The position numbers were made by a program, and so were the translations under genes. This document shows, piece after piece, positions 1 to 11,143 of a stretch of DNA of 64,000 nucleotides. Below the pieces are notes generated by a model. That model searched no databases. It had not been told where the DNA came from and saw nothing but the letters and a program-made list of their open reading frames with translations. Source of the DNA: Jacaranda mimosifolia (Eukaryota; Streptophyta; Magnoliopsida; Lamiales; Bignoniaceae); the NCBI GenBank assembly GCA_018894105.1, contig CM032118.1, positions 35,072,690 through 35,136,689 on the forward strand, written 5' to 3'. Positions within the stretch are counted from its first letter, which is position 1, and the number at the start of each line of letters is the position of its first letter.

Positions 1-1511
1 CTAATAGTTTTTTATTAGTCAAAAATATTTCTAATCAAATTATTCTTGGTACTCCTTTTTTAAAGAAAATATTTCCTTTAAAAATGGTTGACCAAAAAGG
101 TTTTATTGGAACTTATAACGGTAATGATATACATTTTCAATTTATAGTTGAACCTTTTTCTAGAATTCTTAATCAAATTGAAGAATTATTTAAAGCTAAG
201 ACTAATCATATTAATTTCTTAAAACAAGAAATTATTAGTCTTAATATTGATAATCAAATAGAAAACCCTAGGTTAAAAGAAAAAATTGCTTTTCTTGAAA
301 ACCAGTTTGCTTTGTCTGTGTGTAATGAACACCCTAATGCTTTTTGGGATAGAAAGAAACATATTGTTGATCTTCCCTATGATGACAGTTTTGATGGTAA
401 TATTCCTACTAAAGCTAGACCTTGTCAAATGAATACTGAATATTTAGTTTATTGTAAAAAGGAAATAGAATCCTTGTTACAAAAGAGCTTAATAAGGCCA
501 ACCAAGTCTTCTTGGTCTTGTACTGCGTTCTATGTTAATAAACATAGTGAGCAAGAACGTGGTGCCCCTAGATTAGTTATTAATTATAAACCCTTTAATA
601 AGGTTTTAAAATGGATTAAATATCCTATTCCTAAGAAAAAGGATTTGCTTGATAGATTATTTGATGCAAATATATTTTCTAAATTTGATTTAAAATCTAG
701 TTATTAGCAAATTCAAATTGCTGAAAATGATAAGTTTAAAACTGCTTTTAATGTTCCATTTGGGCAATATGAATGGAATGTTATGCCTTTTGGTTTGAAG
801 AATGCCCCTTCAGAATTCCAAAAAATTATGAATGATATTTTCAACCCCTTTAATAATTTTATTATTGTTTATATTGATGATATCTTGGTTTCCTCTAATA
901 CAATAGAAAATCATTTTAAACATCTTAATATATTTAAACAAGTTATTATTAAAAATGGACTTGTTATTTCTAAACCTAAAATGGTTTTGTTTCAAACAAA
1001 AATAAAATTTTTAGGTCATTTTATTGAAAAAGGAAAAATTGTTCCTATTTATAGAAGTATTGAATTTGCTTCTAAATTTCCTGATAGGACAACTGATAAA
1101 ACTCAATTACAAAGATTTTTGGGCAGTTTAAATTATATTTCTCCTTATTATAAAAATTTAGCCCAAGATACTGCTATTTTGTATGATAGGCTTAAAAAGG
1201 TTCCTAAACCTTGGTGTGAAAGTCATACTAATGCTATTCTTAATATTAAGGAAAAAGTTAAACAATTACCATGTTTAATGCTTTCTAATCCTAATTAGGA
1301 TAAAGTTGTAGAAACTTATGCCTCTGATATTGGGTATGGTGGTATATTAACCCAGATTAATCCTAACAGTAAACAAGAAATTCTTGTTAGGTTTTGTTCT
1401 GGTAAATGGAATAATAGCCAAAAGAATTATGCTACTATAGCAAAAGAAATCTTTGCTATTGTTAAATGTGTTCTTAAATTTCAAGATGATTTATATAATC
1501 AATTTTATTAA
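1..1511 (+). pseudogene. Endogenous caulimovirid polyprotein remnant: protease end, reverse transcriptase, RNase H start
   Basis: This is an old integrated copy of a plant pararetrovirus (Caulimoviridae; genus not called). The frame is already open at base 3, where the last part of an aspartic protease domain is visible, so the reading frame begins before the window. The reverse transcriptase follows and carries the catalytic YIDD box at 870-881. An RNase H domain begins near 1315 and is cut off at about 1511. Breaks: an in-frame TAG at 705-707, TAG at 1296-1298, and TAA at 1509-1511, where the homology also ends. It cannot make a full product. Base composition is very AT-rich like its surroundings, which suggests long residence. 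The coding part stops exactly where an inverted second fragment of viral type begins. Domain identity is firm; genus is open. Confidence 0.87.
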
Positions 1512-2070
1512 TTATACTAGTAAGTCTTTGGTCAAGTTGAAATAAACTTTCACCAAGAACATTTAAATATAAATTAGCATAATTTTGCTATTTTATTAAA
1601 ATATTCATATTACGAATAGTAACATTGGCATGATCATTATCAATCATTTTATGAAAAGCAGACAAAGTAAAATTATTATTTCCTTCAATATTAAAAGGAT
1701 CTTGAGGAGGGAAGATAGATTTTTCTTTCCTTCCATTTTAAAAAATATAAGTTCTTTCAAGGATTGAAATATAAGGTTCAATATACTTAGCTAAAAACCA
1801 AAGAACAAAAGAAACAATTTGATTCTTTTCTTCTACGAATTTATAAAATTCTTTTTGGAAATATGATTGTTGTTCTTTATTAAAAATTTTAAAAAAACAT
1901 TTTCTAATTTAGAATGGAAATCATCACTTTGAATATTATTAGAATATTATTGGGAATACTATCAAACAAATTATCTAACCTAGGTATAATTTGTTTTCCC
2001 TGAGAAATTTCTAATTTTTTAATTCTTTCTTCAAGAAACACATTATTCTTTTTTAAATCTTAAAATTGTT
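1512..2070 (-). pseudogene. Inverted second fragment of the same type of endogenous caulimovirid
   Basis: Read on the minus strand, this stretch gives broken but protein-like frames: a lysine- and glutamate-rich probable coiled coil (about 1890-2066), then a segment of about 120 residues with a tryptophan-containing hydrophobic patch and a proline-rich turn (about 1515-1880). Composition and codon use match the neighbouring reverse transcriptase fragment. I infer it comes from the polyprotein region upstream of the protease (movement or capsid-linked region), but I recognise no diagnostic motif. It has at least two in-frame stops and a frameshift near 1890. Its head-to-tail inversion relative to 1-1511 points to rearrangement after or during integration. 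Confidence 0.6.
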
Positions 2071-2132
2071 AATAAAGAACAACAATCATATTTCCAAAAA
2101 GAATTTTATAAATTCGTAGAAGAAAAGAATCA
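1820..2132. repeat. Inverted repeat with about 63-bp arms inside the viral remnant
   Basis: The minus-strand sequence at 1820-1882 recurs on the plus strand at 2069-2132 with almost no mismatch over about 62 bases (core AATAAAGAACAACAATCATA). The arms are separated by about 186 bases. Both arms come from the viral coiled-coil coding segment, so part of the viral sequence is present in both orientations. Near identity inside an otherwise decayed remnant suggests that the duplication is younger than the stop codons, or that the arms have been gene-converted. Confidence 0.85.
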
Positions 2133-2389
2133 GATGTCAAAATAAATTACGAATTAAATTAATTACACATCATTTGATTACAATCAGTACATATATATAC
2201 ATATACACACACATCATCAAACTATAAATATACATACATATATTACGTAAAAAATCAATTTCTTCCTACAAACCTAATAAAAAAGTAACTAATTTAACAT
2301 TTATAGTAAAATTTGTCCCGCCCCGGCCAAAACATTAACAAACAAACAACCTATTTTCAAACCATTTTTCATATTTTCCCAAAACAAAA
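2133..2389. other. AT-rich spacer between viral remnant and LINE
   Basis: It holds alternating TA/CA dinucleotide tracts (about 2188-2245) and a short GC-rich patch (TTTGTCCCGCCCCGGCC, about 2313-2329). I see no coding potential and no element ends. Confidence 0.6.
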
Positions 2390-2439
2390 ATAAATGGTTG
2401 GCACATTCTTCAATTTTTCTTGAAAATGGCCAAAACGCA

Positions 2440-5400
2440 AGTGAACAGAGCCAAAGCTTTTCCATGTTGCAAACGACAAGTGAAAAAAGAACACATTCTC
2501 TCAGCTTCAAGATACGCAAGGTAATTGGAAATATTAGGCAGATGGGCTTGAATGTGTCGTGCTTGATTATTTTAATAATCTTTATGCATCCTCTAATTTT
2601 GATATGGATCAAATTCTAGAAAATGTTGTTGTAAGGTTATTGAAGAGCAAAATAATCTTTTCCTTGCTAAGTTCACTCCGAAGGAAATCAAAGAGGCAGT
2701 GTTTGATATGCATCCTGATAAGTCCCCAGAAATTGACGGCAGGAACCCAGGTTTCTATCAAAACTTCTAGCCTACTATGGAAAAGGATGTAGTTTCTACT
2801 TGCTTAGAAAGTCTCAACTTAATTATGCTATCAATAGAGGGGTTGAATGAGACTGTGATAGTGCTGATTTTGAAGAAAAAAGATCATTGTTGTATGTCAT
2901 ATCTGAGACCTATCTCCCTTTGTAATGTCTTTGTATAAAATAATTTCAAAAGTTCTTGCAAATAGATTGAAACATATCCTTCCTAATATTGTTGTTGAGG
3001 CCCAAAGTGCTTTCATTCCAGGTAGGTTGAAAGCAGATAACATCCCAATCTCCTATGAAGTGATGCATTACTTGAAGAGGAAAAGATCTGGTAAAGAAGG
3101 GTATGTGGCTCTCAAAGTGGACATTAGCAAAGCATATGAAATAATGGAATGGGATTACCTTGAAGGAATTATGTAGAAACTCGGGTTCAGAAAGAGATGG
3201 ATTGATTTGATTAGTATGTGTATTAGGACAGTTTCATATAGAGTTATGAAAGATAATGAACTTCTTGGTCCTATTTTCCCTCAAAGAGGTCTCAGGAAAG
3301 GGGATCCACTATCGCCTTACCTTTTTATTTTGTGCGTGGAATAACTATCTTCTTTGATTAGTAACTAGTAGTTGATGGTAGAATCTATGGTATCCATGTG
3401 GCCTGGGGTGTCCCTCCAGCTTCACACCTATTTTTTGTTGATGAGAGACTCTTATATTTTAGAGCTAACCATTCAGAGATAAATGCTATTACTTTCCTTA
3501 TTCAGAATTATGAAAAGGCATCGGGGTAGACGATTAATTTGGGAAAATTGAAGTTATTATTTAGTGCAAATGTTGAAGGATCAAGAAAAGAAGAAATAAG
3601 TTCTTTGCTTGGCATTTTCGTGGGAGAAGGCCACGATACTTACCTAGGCCTTCCGGTTGTGGTTAGTATGAACAAGAGAGAAGTCTTTGCTTTTATTCGG
3701 GATAAGGTTTGGAAAAAAAATCCAAAAATAGAGTAAAAAATTCATATCCAAAATAGAGAAAGAGATTCTCCTAAAATTGATGGCCCAAGCAGTACCGAGC
3801 TATGCCATGAATGTCTCTCTGTTGCCCAAAGAAGTGTGCTTTGAGATTGAAAAAATGATGAGCTCCTTTTGGTAGGGTTCGAGGACTAGAAATGGAAGAG
3901 GAATACATTGGTTGAGCTGGGACAAATTGAGTCAGTCTAAATCCAAAGGCGATTTGGGATTCCAAAGGTTTATGAGTTTAATATTGCTTTACTTGGAAAA
4001 CAATGCTGGAGGCTTCTAACTCAACTGAACTCCTTTATGGCAAGGATTTTCAAAGCTTGCTACTTCCCCTGCAACTCAATCTCGGAGGCTTGGATTGGAG
4101 ATAATCCAAGCTATGTTTGGAGAATGGTGGGTACATTGCATGTGGTTAAAATGGGATGCCGACAAAGAGTAGGGAATGGTCAAAACATTAAGGGTAAAGG
4201 TGATTTGTGGTTACCTCATGATGATAATCTTTACATTGAGACCAGCCTACCTAGCAACTATGATCACTTGAAAGTGTTTGATTTATTGAACCCGGGCATC
4301 AAATAATGGAACAATCAACTCATCAGCAACTTATTTAATGAAAGAGATTCATAACTAATATTGAAAATTCCTCTTAACTTGAGAGAGTTAGAGGAAGGTT
4401 TGTTTTGGAGCAAAGAAAAGATGGGAAAATATACTGGCAATAGTGCATACAAACTCTTTATTTCATAGGAGAATCAGAGCATTTAAACTAATTGGAACAC
4501 ATTATGGAAAGCCTTGTGGAGATCAAAAGTTCCTGCAAAAGCTTGTATCTAGCGAGCAACCTGTGAGTGCCTCACAAGTGGAACTAGATTGCTGGCTAGA
4601 CATCTTGATGTAAACACAACCTGCCCAATATCTGGTCTAGAGCCAGAAATCATCATCCATATTTTGGTTGACTGTCCGTTTGTGAGAGATGTTTGGTCTA
4701 AATCTGAGATGGGATTTGTTATAGGTGATGGTGACACTTTTGGTAAAAATAGTCAAAGTTTATGTTTGAAAACATAAATAGAGATCAATGTAGCTTAGTT
4801 ATTGTGATCTATTGCAGCCTCTGGAACAATAGAAACAATGTAGTATAGAAAGGTAAAAGCCGATCAATAGACAACATTCTTTTATCCGTTGGAATAATAA
4901 AGAAGAGCCATGGTTAAGGAAGATGCTTTTGTGTCAAACATTCAAGAAGGTCAGACAGGCACAACGTGGTCAAAACCAAATGTTGGGTGGATTAAAATCA
5001 ATACTGATGCAATGATATTCAAGAGCATAAATGCCTCAGGGGTAGGCTGGGTTGCACGGGATCATAATGGTAATTTCATCTATGCAGACTATAAAAGGTT
5101 CAGAGTTTTGGAAGCAGATATGGCAGTAAAGGCTAGGCATAATAGAAGCTTTGAGTTAGATTAAGCAATTAGAAATGTATCAGGTGATATTAGAATCCGA
5201 TTCTTAGGAGCTTGTTAATGCTATAAATAGGAAAGACTATGTTTCGTCGGCCCTTGGGCTTATTGTAGAAGACTATAGACAATTAAAAGAAGATATTGAC
5301 AATTTTCGAGTTCAATTTGTGAAGCGATCTGTGAATTTTGTTGTTCATGCAATCGCAATGGTGTCAGTTTCTTTAGCTGATCGGCGAATTTGGAGGGATA

Positions 5401-5440
5401 ATCCTTCTCATTTATTTGTAACAACATTAGACATTGATTT
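2440..5440 (+). pseudogene. LINE ORF2 pseudogene (reverse transcriptase, zf-RVT, RNase H)
   Basis: Fragments in shifting frames show the order of an L1 ORF2: the finger motif DMHPDKSP (about 2707), RPISLCNV (about 2907), SKVLANRLK, AQSAFIPGR (about 3001), the block around LKVDISKAY (about 3115), and a GLRKGDPLSPYLF block (about 3290). The catalytic box reads FVDE at 3434-3445 where the family has FADD, so the second catalytic aspartate is lost. The zf-RVT region (about 4500-4740) has CPIS in place of CPxC. RNase H begins near 4985 (WIKINTDA) and continues brokenly to about 5440. Many stops and frameshifts make it non-functional. Confidence 0.9.
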
Positions 5441-5474
5441 ATCTTGTTAATAAAATTCTTTAGTTTACACATAC

Positions 5475-5493
5475 AAAAAAAAAAAAAAAAAAA
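5475..5493 (+). other. LINE poly(A) tail
   Basis: An uninterrupted run of 19 A directly after the LINE 3' UTR marks the 3' end of the retrotransposed copy. Confidence 0.85.
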
Positions 5494-5662
5494 GAGTTTG
5501 AAAACATCAACTATAGTCATGTCTAATTGCTTAATTTTGCTTATTTTAATTAATTAATCACTTGATTACTTACCTAATTTGTTGCCTTAAAATCCCTGTA
5601 CTTTGTTTGTTGCCACGTGGGTATATATCTAATCTTTTTAGCTTTTTCAGGATATCAGGCGA

Positions 5663-5671
5663 TAAAAGGGA
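5663..5671. repeat. Left 9-bp target-site duplication of the foldback element
   Basis: TAAAAGGGA, paired with TAAAAGGTT at 8188-8196 (7 of 9 identical). Confidence 0.6.
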
Positions 5672-8187
5672 AGGGTTGGCTACGGTTCGATACCTATGAT
5701 TTTTACATAACATCCTACATGCCTTAAAAAATTGACACGTGTCCAAATACCTTTCTTAAATCAATAGTAATTAAGTTAATTACTATACTAGCCTTTTCTA
5801 ATTAAATTAAAATTAAAATAATTTTTAATATGAAATTCCTTAAATGTCCTTAACAAAAATTAATATATAACTAAAACAAATATTAAAATATAATTACCTA
5901 AAAATGGGGAAAAAATAAATTTTTGGAAAACCATTACAACCCACCATCCCAATTATATTCTTCAAACCCCCCAAGCTGATTCAAAGGTGGAAAAAAAAAT
6001 TCTATTCTTCAAACCCCCCCAACCAAATTCAAAACCCGCTCTAGAAATTCAAACTCCACCACTGGAGAAAATCTTAGATTCACCGACCTTGCTGACTGCA
6101 GGATGCTTTCCCACTATACGTGCATATTAGTTTCAAAAACTATAAACACAGCTAATCACAGGCTTTTCCTGGGGCCTAATATTCAAAGGCGGTGGCATGT
6201 GGCATCACATATTCGTCAGAATAGGTACACTTTCTTCTCTTAATTGATTACACATGTATTTTCTTGTGTTTGATTAATTAATGTAATTAGGGTTTGTTAA
6301 TATCTTAATTAGGTTTTGAATCAGTGTTAATCTACTATTCTTTTCATTTCCTTGTGAAATGAATTGAAGTGAATTTATGTAAGACATCAAGTCTCTGTTT
6401 ACGACGTTAGAAGTGCGACAATTCTGTCATGAGCAAAATTTATGTAAAAAAATCCCATCATTAGCAATCTTTTGCTGTTTGTTGCTGTAGAACTGTGGAT
6501 AGATGGTATCCCCACAACTAGAAAGAGTTTTATTAGTTCAAAAATACTCTCAAGGAATTATTTGTTGGCTAATAAGAAAATGGGGAATTTGTTCTTAGTT
6601 TCAATGCTCTCATAGTAGATGAGAAGTTTGAGTTGCTATTTATTCTTTCCTTATCCAACAAAGGAAAAGAAGCAAATATAAAATTCTACAATATCCTCTT
6701 GAATCCTTTTGCAACTTGTGTTCTGTAATGTATTGATGTGGTTTTGGTTGCTCTAGTTGTTTTGGATTAGAATTTAGCTTCATTTCTAAGACTTGGTTTG
6801 CTCGCAATTACTGTTTTCTTGCTGTGGTTTACACCTGTTGGTTCTATGCTAATTTCTCACAATATATTACTATCAATGCCTGATCTCTACATAACTAGTT
6901 TGCAAATAAAACAAAATACATATATGGAAGACATGAATGCCATATTGTGTAAAATGACATGTCCAAATTAGAAAAGAATGATAGATACCTACTTTTGTTT
7001 TCATTAAGTGGGGTAGAACTACATGATGATTGCTAGTAATATACTGTGAGAAATTAGCATAGAACCAGCAGGTGTAAGCCACAACAAAAAAATAACAATT
7101 GCAAGCAAACCAAGTCTCAGAACTGAAGCTAAATTTCAATCCAAAACAGCTAGAGCAACCAAAACCACATCAATACATTACAGAACACAAGCCGCAAAAG
7201 GATTCAAGAGGATATTGTAGAATTCTATATTTGCCTTTTCCTTTGTTGGGTAAGGAAAGAATGAACAACAATTCAAACTTTTCATCTACTGTGAGAGCAT
7301 TGAAACTAAGAACAAATTCCCCATTTTCTTGTTAGCCAACAAATAATTCCTTGAGAGTATTTTTGAACAAATAAAACTCTTTCTAGCTTTGTGGATACCA
7401 TCTATCCACAGTTCTACACCAACAGACAACAAAAGATTGCTAATGATGGGATTTTTTTACATAAATGTTGCCTATGAAAAAATTGTTGCACTTCTAACAT
7501 CAAAAACAAAGACTTGATATCTTACATAAATTCAATTCAATTCATTTCACAAGGAAATGAAAAGAACAGTAGATTAACACTGATTCAAAACCTAGTTAAG
7601 ATATTATACGAACCCTAGTTGCATTAATTAATCAAACACAAGAAAATACCTAAGTAATCAATTAAGAGAAGAAAGTGTACCTATTCTAACGAATATGTGA
7701 TGCCATGCATCGCCGCCTTTGAATATTGGGCCCCCGGAGAAGTTTGTGATCTGTTGTGTTTACCGTTTCTGAAATCAATTTGCACGTATAGTGGGAAAAT
7801 ACCCTGTAGTGAGCAGGATCGGTGAATCAAAAACTTTCTCCGGCGGTGGAGTTTGAATTTTGAGAGCAGGTTTGAATGTGGATGGGGGGGGGTTTGAAGA
7901 ACAGAATTGGGATGGTAGGTTGTAATGGTTTTCCAAAAAATTATTTCTTTTTCTTTTTCTATTTTTTTAGGTAATTATATTTTTATTTTTGTTCTAGTTA
8001 TATATTAATATTTGATAAGGACATTTAAGGTATTTCATATTAAAAATTATTTTGCTTTTAATTTAATTAAAAAAGATTAGTATAGTAAATTAACTTAATT
8101 ACTATTAATTTAAAAAAAGTATTTGGACACGTGCCAATTTTTTAACGCATAGGTAAAAACCATAGGTATTGGACTATAGCCAACCCC
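5672..8187. mobile_element. Foldback (long-TIR) Mutator-like element
   Basis: Two arms of about 1.2 kb are reverse complements: left 5672-6877, right 7029-8187, around a loop of about 150 bases. The ends read AGGGTTGGCTACGG (left) and, reverse-complemented from the right, GGGGTTGGCTATAG; both continue into CCTATG(A/G)TTTTTAC. Flanks are TAAAAGGGA (5663-5671) and TAAAAGGTT (8188-8196), a 9-bp duplication matching at 7 of 9 positions. That size plus G-rich ends fits MULEs. I see no transposase frame, so it is non-autonomous. The arms are co-linear with small indels. If transcribed through, it would form a very long hairpin. Confidence 0.85.
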
Positions 8188-8403
8188 TAAAAGGTTTGGG
8201 GTTTCCTTCGTCCCAAGTTGACAGTTCGCTGTTTCTATTTTTGATCATGTAAAACACTTTTCTTTCATTCATATTATGATGATTACATCCCAACTTTAGG
8301 TTTATACTTGTTATAAAAAAAATACAATTTTGTTCAAACAATTCAGTATATACTTTGTTTAGTTTTAAAACCTAATTTCCTTTACAAGAAAAGGATAACT
8401 TAA
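8188..8403. other. Spacer between foldback element and LTR element A
   Basis: Unremarkable AT-rich DNA. Its last five bases, CTTAA (8399-8403), are the left target-site duplication of element A. Confidence 0.7.
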
Positions 8404-8740
8404 TGTAACACTCCTAAAATTTGGTATTTTGGAAAATAAGAATTTGAGAAAATTAAGATTTTTATTGGTCGGATTTTTAGGGCTCGAAATTAAATAAATA
8501 AAAGGACTTGATTGTAAGAATTTTGGAAGTTTTTTGGGGTTGATTTGAAAATTGAGAAAAATTTGATTGGGCAATCTTTAAAAATTTTTGGGGGTTTGTG
8601 TGGAATAATTCTTAGTCAAAGGGCCAAAATAGGGCACTAACTAAGTTTGGGACTAAAATTGAAGATGAAATAACTTTTGAGGACTTAAGTGAAGGCTAGA
8701 ATAAAGTTTTGGGGGTGAAAACATAATTTTCAGAAGTTGG

Positions 8741-8752
8741 TTTTTAAATAGC
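8741..8752 (+). promoter_or_regulatory. Putative TATA box of element A 5' LTR
   Basis: TTTTTAAATAGC is followed by a pyrimidine-rich stretch. Equivalent positions in the 3' LTR (13039-13048), element B (26141-26152, minus) and solo LTR C (CTATAAATAG, minus) are also TATA-like and lie roughly 310-350 bases from each LTR start. Confidence 0.5.
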
Positions 8753-9579
8753 AGCTTAGCCCTTTTTCTTCTCCATTTTTCACCTTTCTTCTTCATTTTC
8801 TTCTCCAAACACCACTATGCACTACCTCTCTCCGGCAACTCTCTGGCAACGACCAAACACCCAGAACTTACCCACCTAATCTCTTTATCTCAGCTCCATG
8901 AACATACTAGCACCAAGAACCACTGGAAACAGCCAGCGAGGCTGCCGAAAACTAAGGCTGAAGTGAACTCATAACAGAGCTTGGTGGGTTTCCAACCTCC
9001 AACTACTAAAGCTTGAAAGTAAGTAATGGGTTTTGATGGGCTCAGCTCGAGGATCACGCCAGTATCTTCAACTTCTCAAACGGACCACCGTGGATGGAGA
9101 AATTGGGCAAAAATCAAACAACACTTGCTTTGTATGAGACTCTGCCAATCGACACCTGGTTTGTATGAGCTTATTCCATAGCTATCATTGAACCCAATTA
9201 AGTTCTACTAATCTGATACCTATCTTGAGTTTTGGTATTGTTGTTGTTATTTACCAAGCCCTGTGAGGTTCTCTTGATTTGGACCCCATGAGGTTCCCTA
9301 AAACACTTATATGTATTCTGTATCGCTAGATTACCTATTACTGTCATGTACTTGTTTCTGTCTTATCCTGTTATTGTATGCCTTGCTGGCATACCTATCT
9401 GTACGTATATGGCCATGATGGCTTAATCGTATTTGTTAATCATTATGGTATTGCCTTGTCGGCATTTCTATACATGGTATCTGTTGCCCTATCGGCAAAT
9501 TTGATTGATTAATATTGTTTGTATGCTAGCGATATTCCTTGTCGGCAAGTTTGATTAATTGATATTGTTCTTATGTTAG

Positions 9580-10085
9580 CAATATGCTAAGAAGACTCCT
9601 ACGTATTGATATGCCTTATCGGCAAATTAGATTGATTGATATTATTCGCATGTTAGTGATATGCTAGGGATACTCCTAGGTATCATCCGTCTGCCTGCAA
9701 TATTCTAGGGATACTCCTAGGTATCGTTCGTCTGTTTGTGATATGCTAAGGATACCTAGGTATCGTCCGTTTGCTTGTGATATGCTAGAGAGACTCCCAG
9801 GTATCATCCGATTACCTGTGATATGCTAGGCAGACTCCTAGGTATCAACGATATGCTATGGATACTCTTAGGTATCGTCCGTCTATCTGTGATATGCTAG
9901 GGAGACTCTTAGGTATCAATGATATGCTAGGGATACTCCTAGGTATCGATATGCTAGGGATGCTCCTAGGTACCATCCGTCTATTTGTGATATGCTAGGG
10001 ATACTACTAGGTATCGATATGCTAGGGATACTCCTAGGTATCTACCGTGCCTCATTTACATGCTAGGGATATTCCTAGGCATCTT
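9580..10085 (+). repeat. Tandem array in 5' LTR of element A
   Basis: Degenerate units of about 27-45 bases are built on GATATGCTAGGGATACTCC plus TAGGTATC. Each core contains a short inverted repeat (CTAGG...CCTAG). Preceding spacers repeat the motif GCCTT(G/A)TCGGCA. The same array is at 14680-15150 in the 3' LTR. Confidence 0.85.
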
Positions 10086-10431
10086 CTATATGCCAAGTTG
10101 TTATGTTTGTGCCATTGTTATTGCCGAGATGTCATGCTTATACCATTGAATTGTTATTGTTGATCAATTGTATTATCATGGAGGCATAAGGGTATTATGA
10201 TATGCATGTCAAGCCAGTTCCATTGAACTATATATGACTCGGGCTTGTTTATTCTGACAGTATCTGATCATTTGTATACTGTTAATAGAGCGATAAGGAA
10301 TGAGAGATTCCTATCTGCTCAAACTGTTATTTGCATCTGATATTGTTCTTGTTCTAAACATTAACTTATGATCTGCTGAGTTGATTTGTCCTTAACAGAT
10401 CCCCACTGCTTATGATTAAAATTATACCTCA

Positions 10432-10450
10432 CTAAGTCCTTCGGACTTAG
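10432..10450 (+). promoter_or_regulatory. Conserved LTR stem-loop (element A, 5' LTR)
   Basis: CTAAGTC-CTTCG-GACTTAG forms a 7-bp stem with a 5-base loop, about 380 bases before the LTR end and preceded by CCTCA. Equivalent hairpins lie in four other LTRs of this window (15575-15591, 17639-17655, 24695-24711, 54216-54232). The position near the LTR 3' end suggests a role in RNA 3'-end formation, which is inference. Confidence 0.6.
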
Positions 10451-10833
10451 CTCCGTGTTTCTTTAATTTTCTAAAACAGGTTTAAGTAATGAACTAGAAC
10501 TCCAGGCTTGGATGGGCGAACAAGTTTTGTAATAGAAAACGATTGTATATGCTTATGGGTTCCTTTAGGACATTTTGTATACTATAGAGACATTGTGATA
10601 TGTCATGTTGATGTTAATGACTTAAAGCACTCAAATATTTTGTTAAATGTAAGAAAAGTGAATCATGGTATGTACTCGATGGTTTGTTGAGTCAATTATG
10701 TTTGAAATTTTTGCTGATTTGATAAGTGAACATTGAAATCTTTTAGGTCTATTGATTGAATTGTGGGTTCAATTTAAGATTGAACTGAATGGCGCCTTGG
10801 CTTAGGTGCTATCCCGAGCGGGGGGCTATAGAG

Positions 10834-10846
10834 TTGGTATTAGAGC
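10834..10846 (+). other. Primer-binding site of element A (initiator tRNA-Met type)
   Basis: TTGGTATTAGAGC differs by one base from the usual plant TGGTATCAGAGC primer site. It begins three bases after the LTR end. Confidence 0.85.
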
Positions 10847-11143
10847 TTATGCTATTGATGACCTAGGCATTTGGGTGTTATTAGATTTACGACTGACCTT
10901 TTGATTAGGTTAGTTTGAGTATGAATTTTAGTTGTGTTTTGAATTGAGAAGATTCTGCATGATTTAAGGAATGAAGATGAATTGATCAGTCAGTAGTAGG
11001 AGATGAGTTCAGTACTATAGGATATTTATGGGATTCTTTCGTATATTGTAGGATGATTATACTTGTGTATCCTTGAGTTTGATTTGATTTCATTTAACTC
11101 TTCTTCTTTTATCCTTAGAAGCTTAGAGGAGTTAGTAAAATTG

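Larger units (their letters stand above)
2390..5493 (+). mobile_element. 5'-truncated L1-type non-LTR retrotransposon (LINE)
   Basis: A plant L1-clade LINE lacking ORF1 and the endonuclease domain. Recognisable ORF2 sequence starts around 2440 and runs through reverse transcriptase, the zf-RVT region and an RNase H domain. It ends in a short 3' UTR with AATAAA (5450-5455) and a 19-A tail (5475-5493), as expected for target-primed reverse transcription with 5' truncation. I could not identify a convincing target-site duplication; the sequence after the tail does not recur near 2390. The exact 5' limit is therefore approximate. Confidence 0.88.
8404..10830 (+). repeat. 5' LTR of element A (internally deleted)
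   Basis: Starts TGTAACACTCCTAAAATTT and ends CTATA just before the primer site. At 2427 bp it is about 835 bp shorter than the 3' LTR. The missing segment corresponds to about 13390-14270 of the 3' LTR. Solo LTR C also contains part of that segment (compare about 14100 with 18945-18990), so the 5' LTR lost it. A TATA-like TTTTTAAATAGC lies at 8741-8752. Confidence 0.88.
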
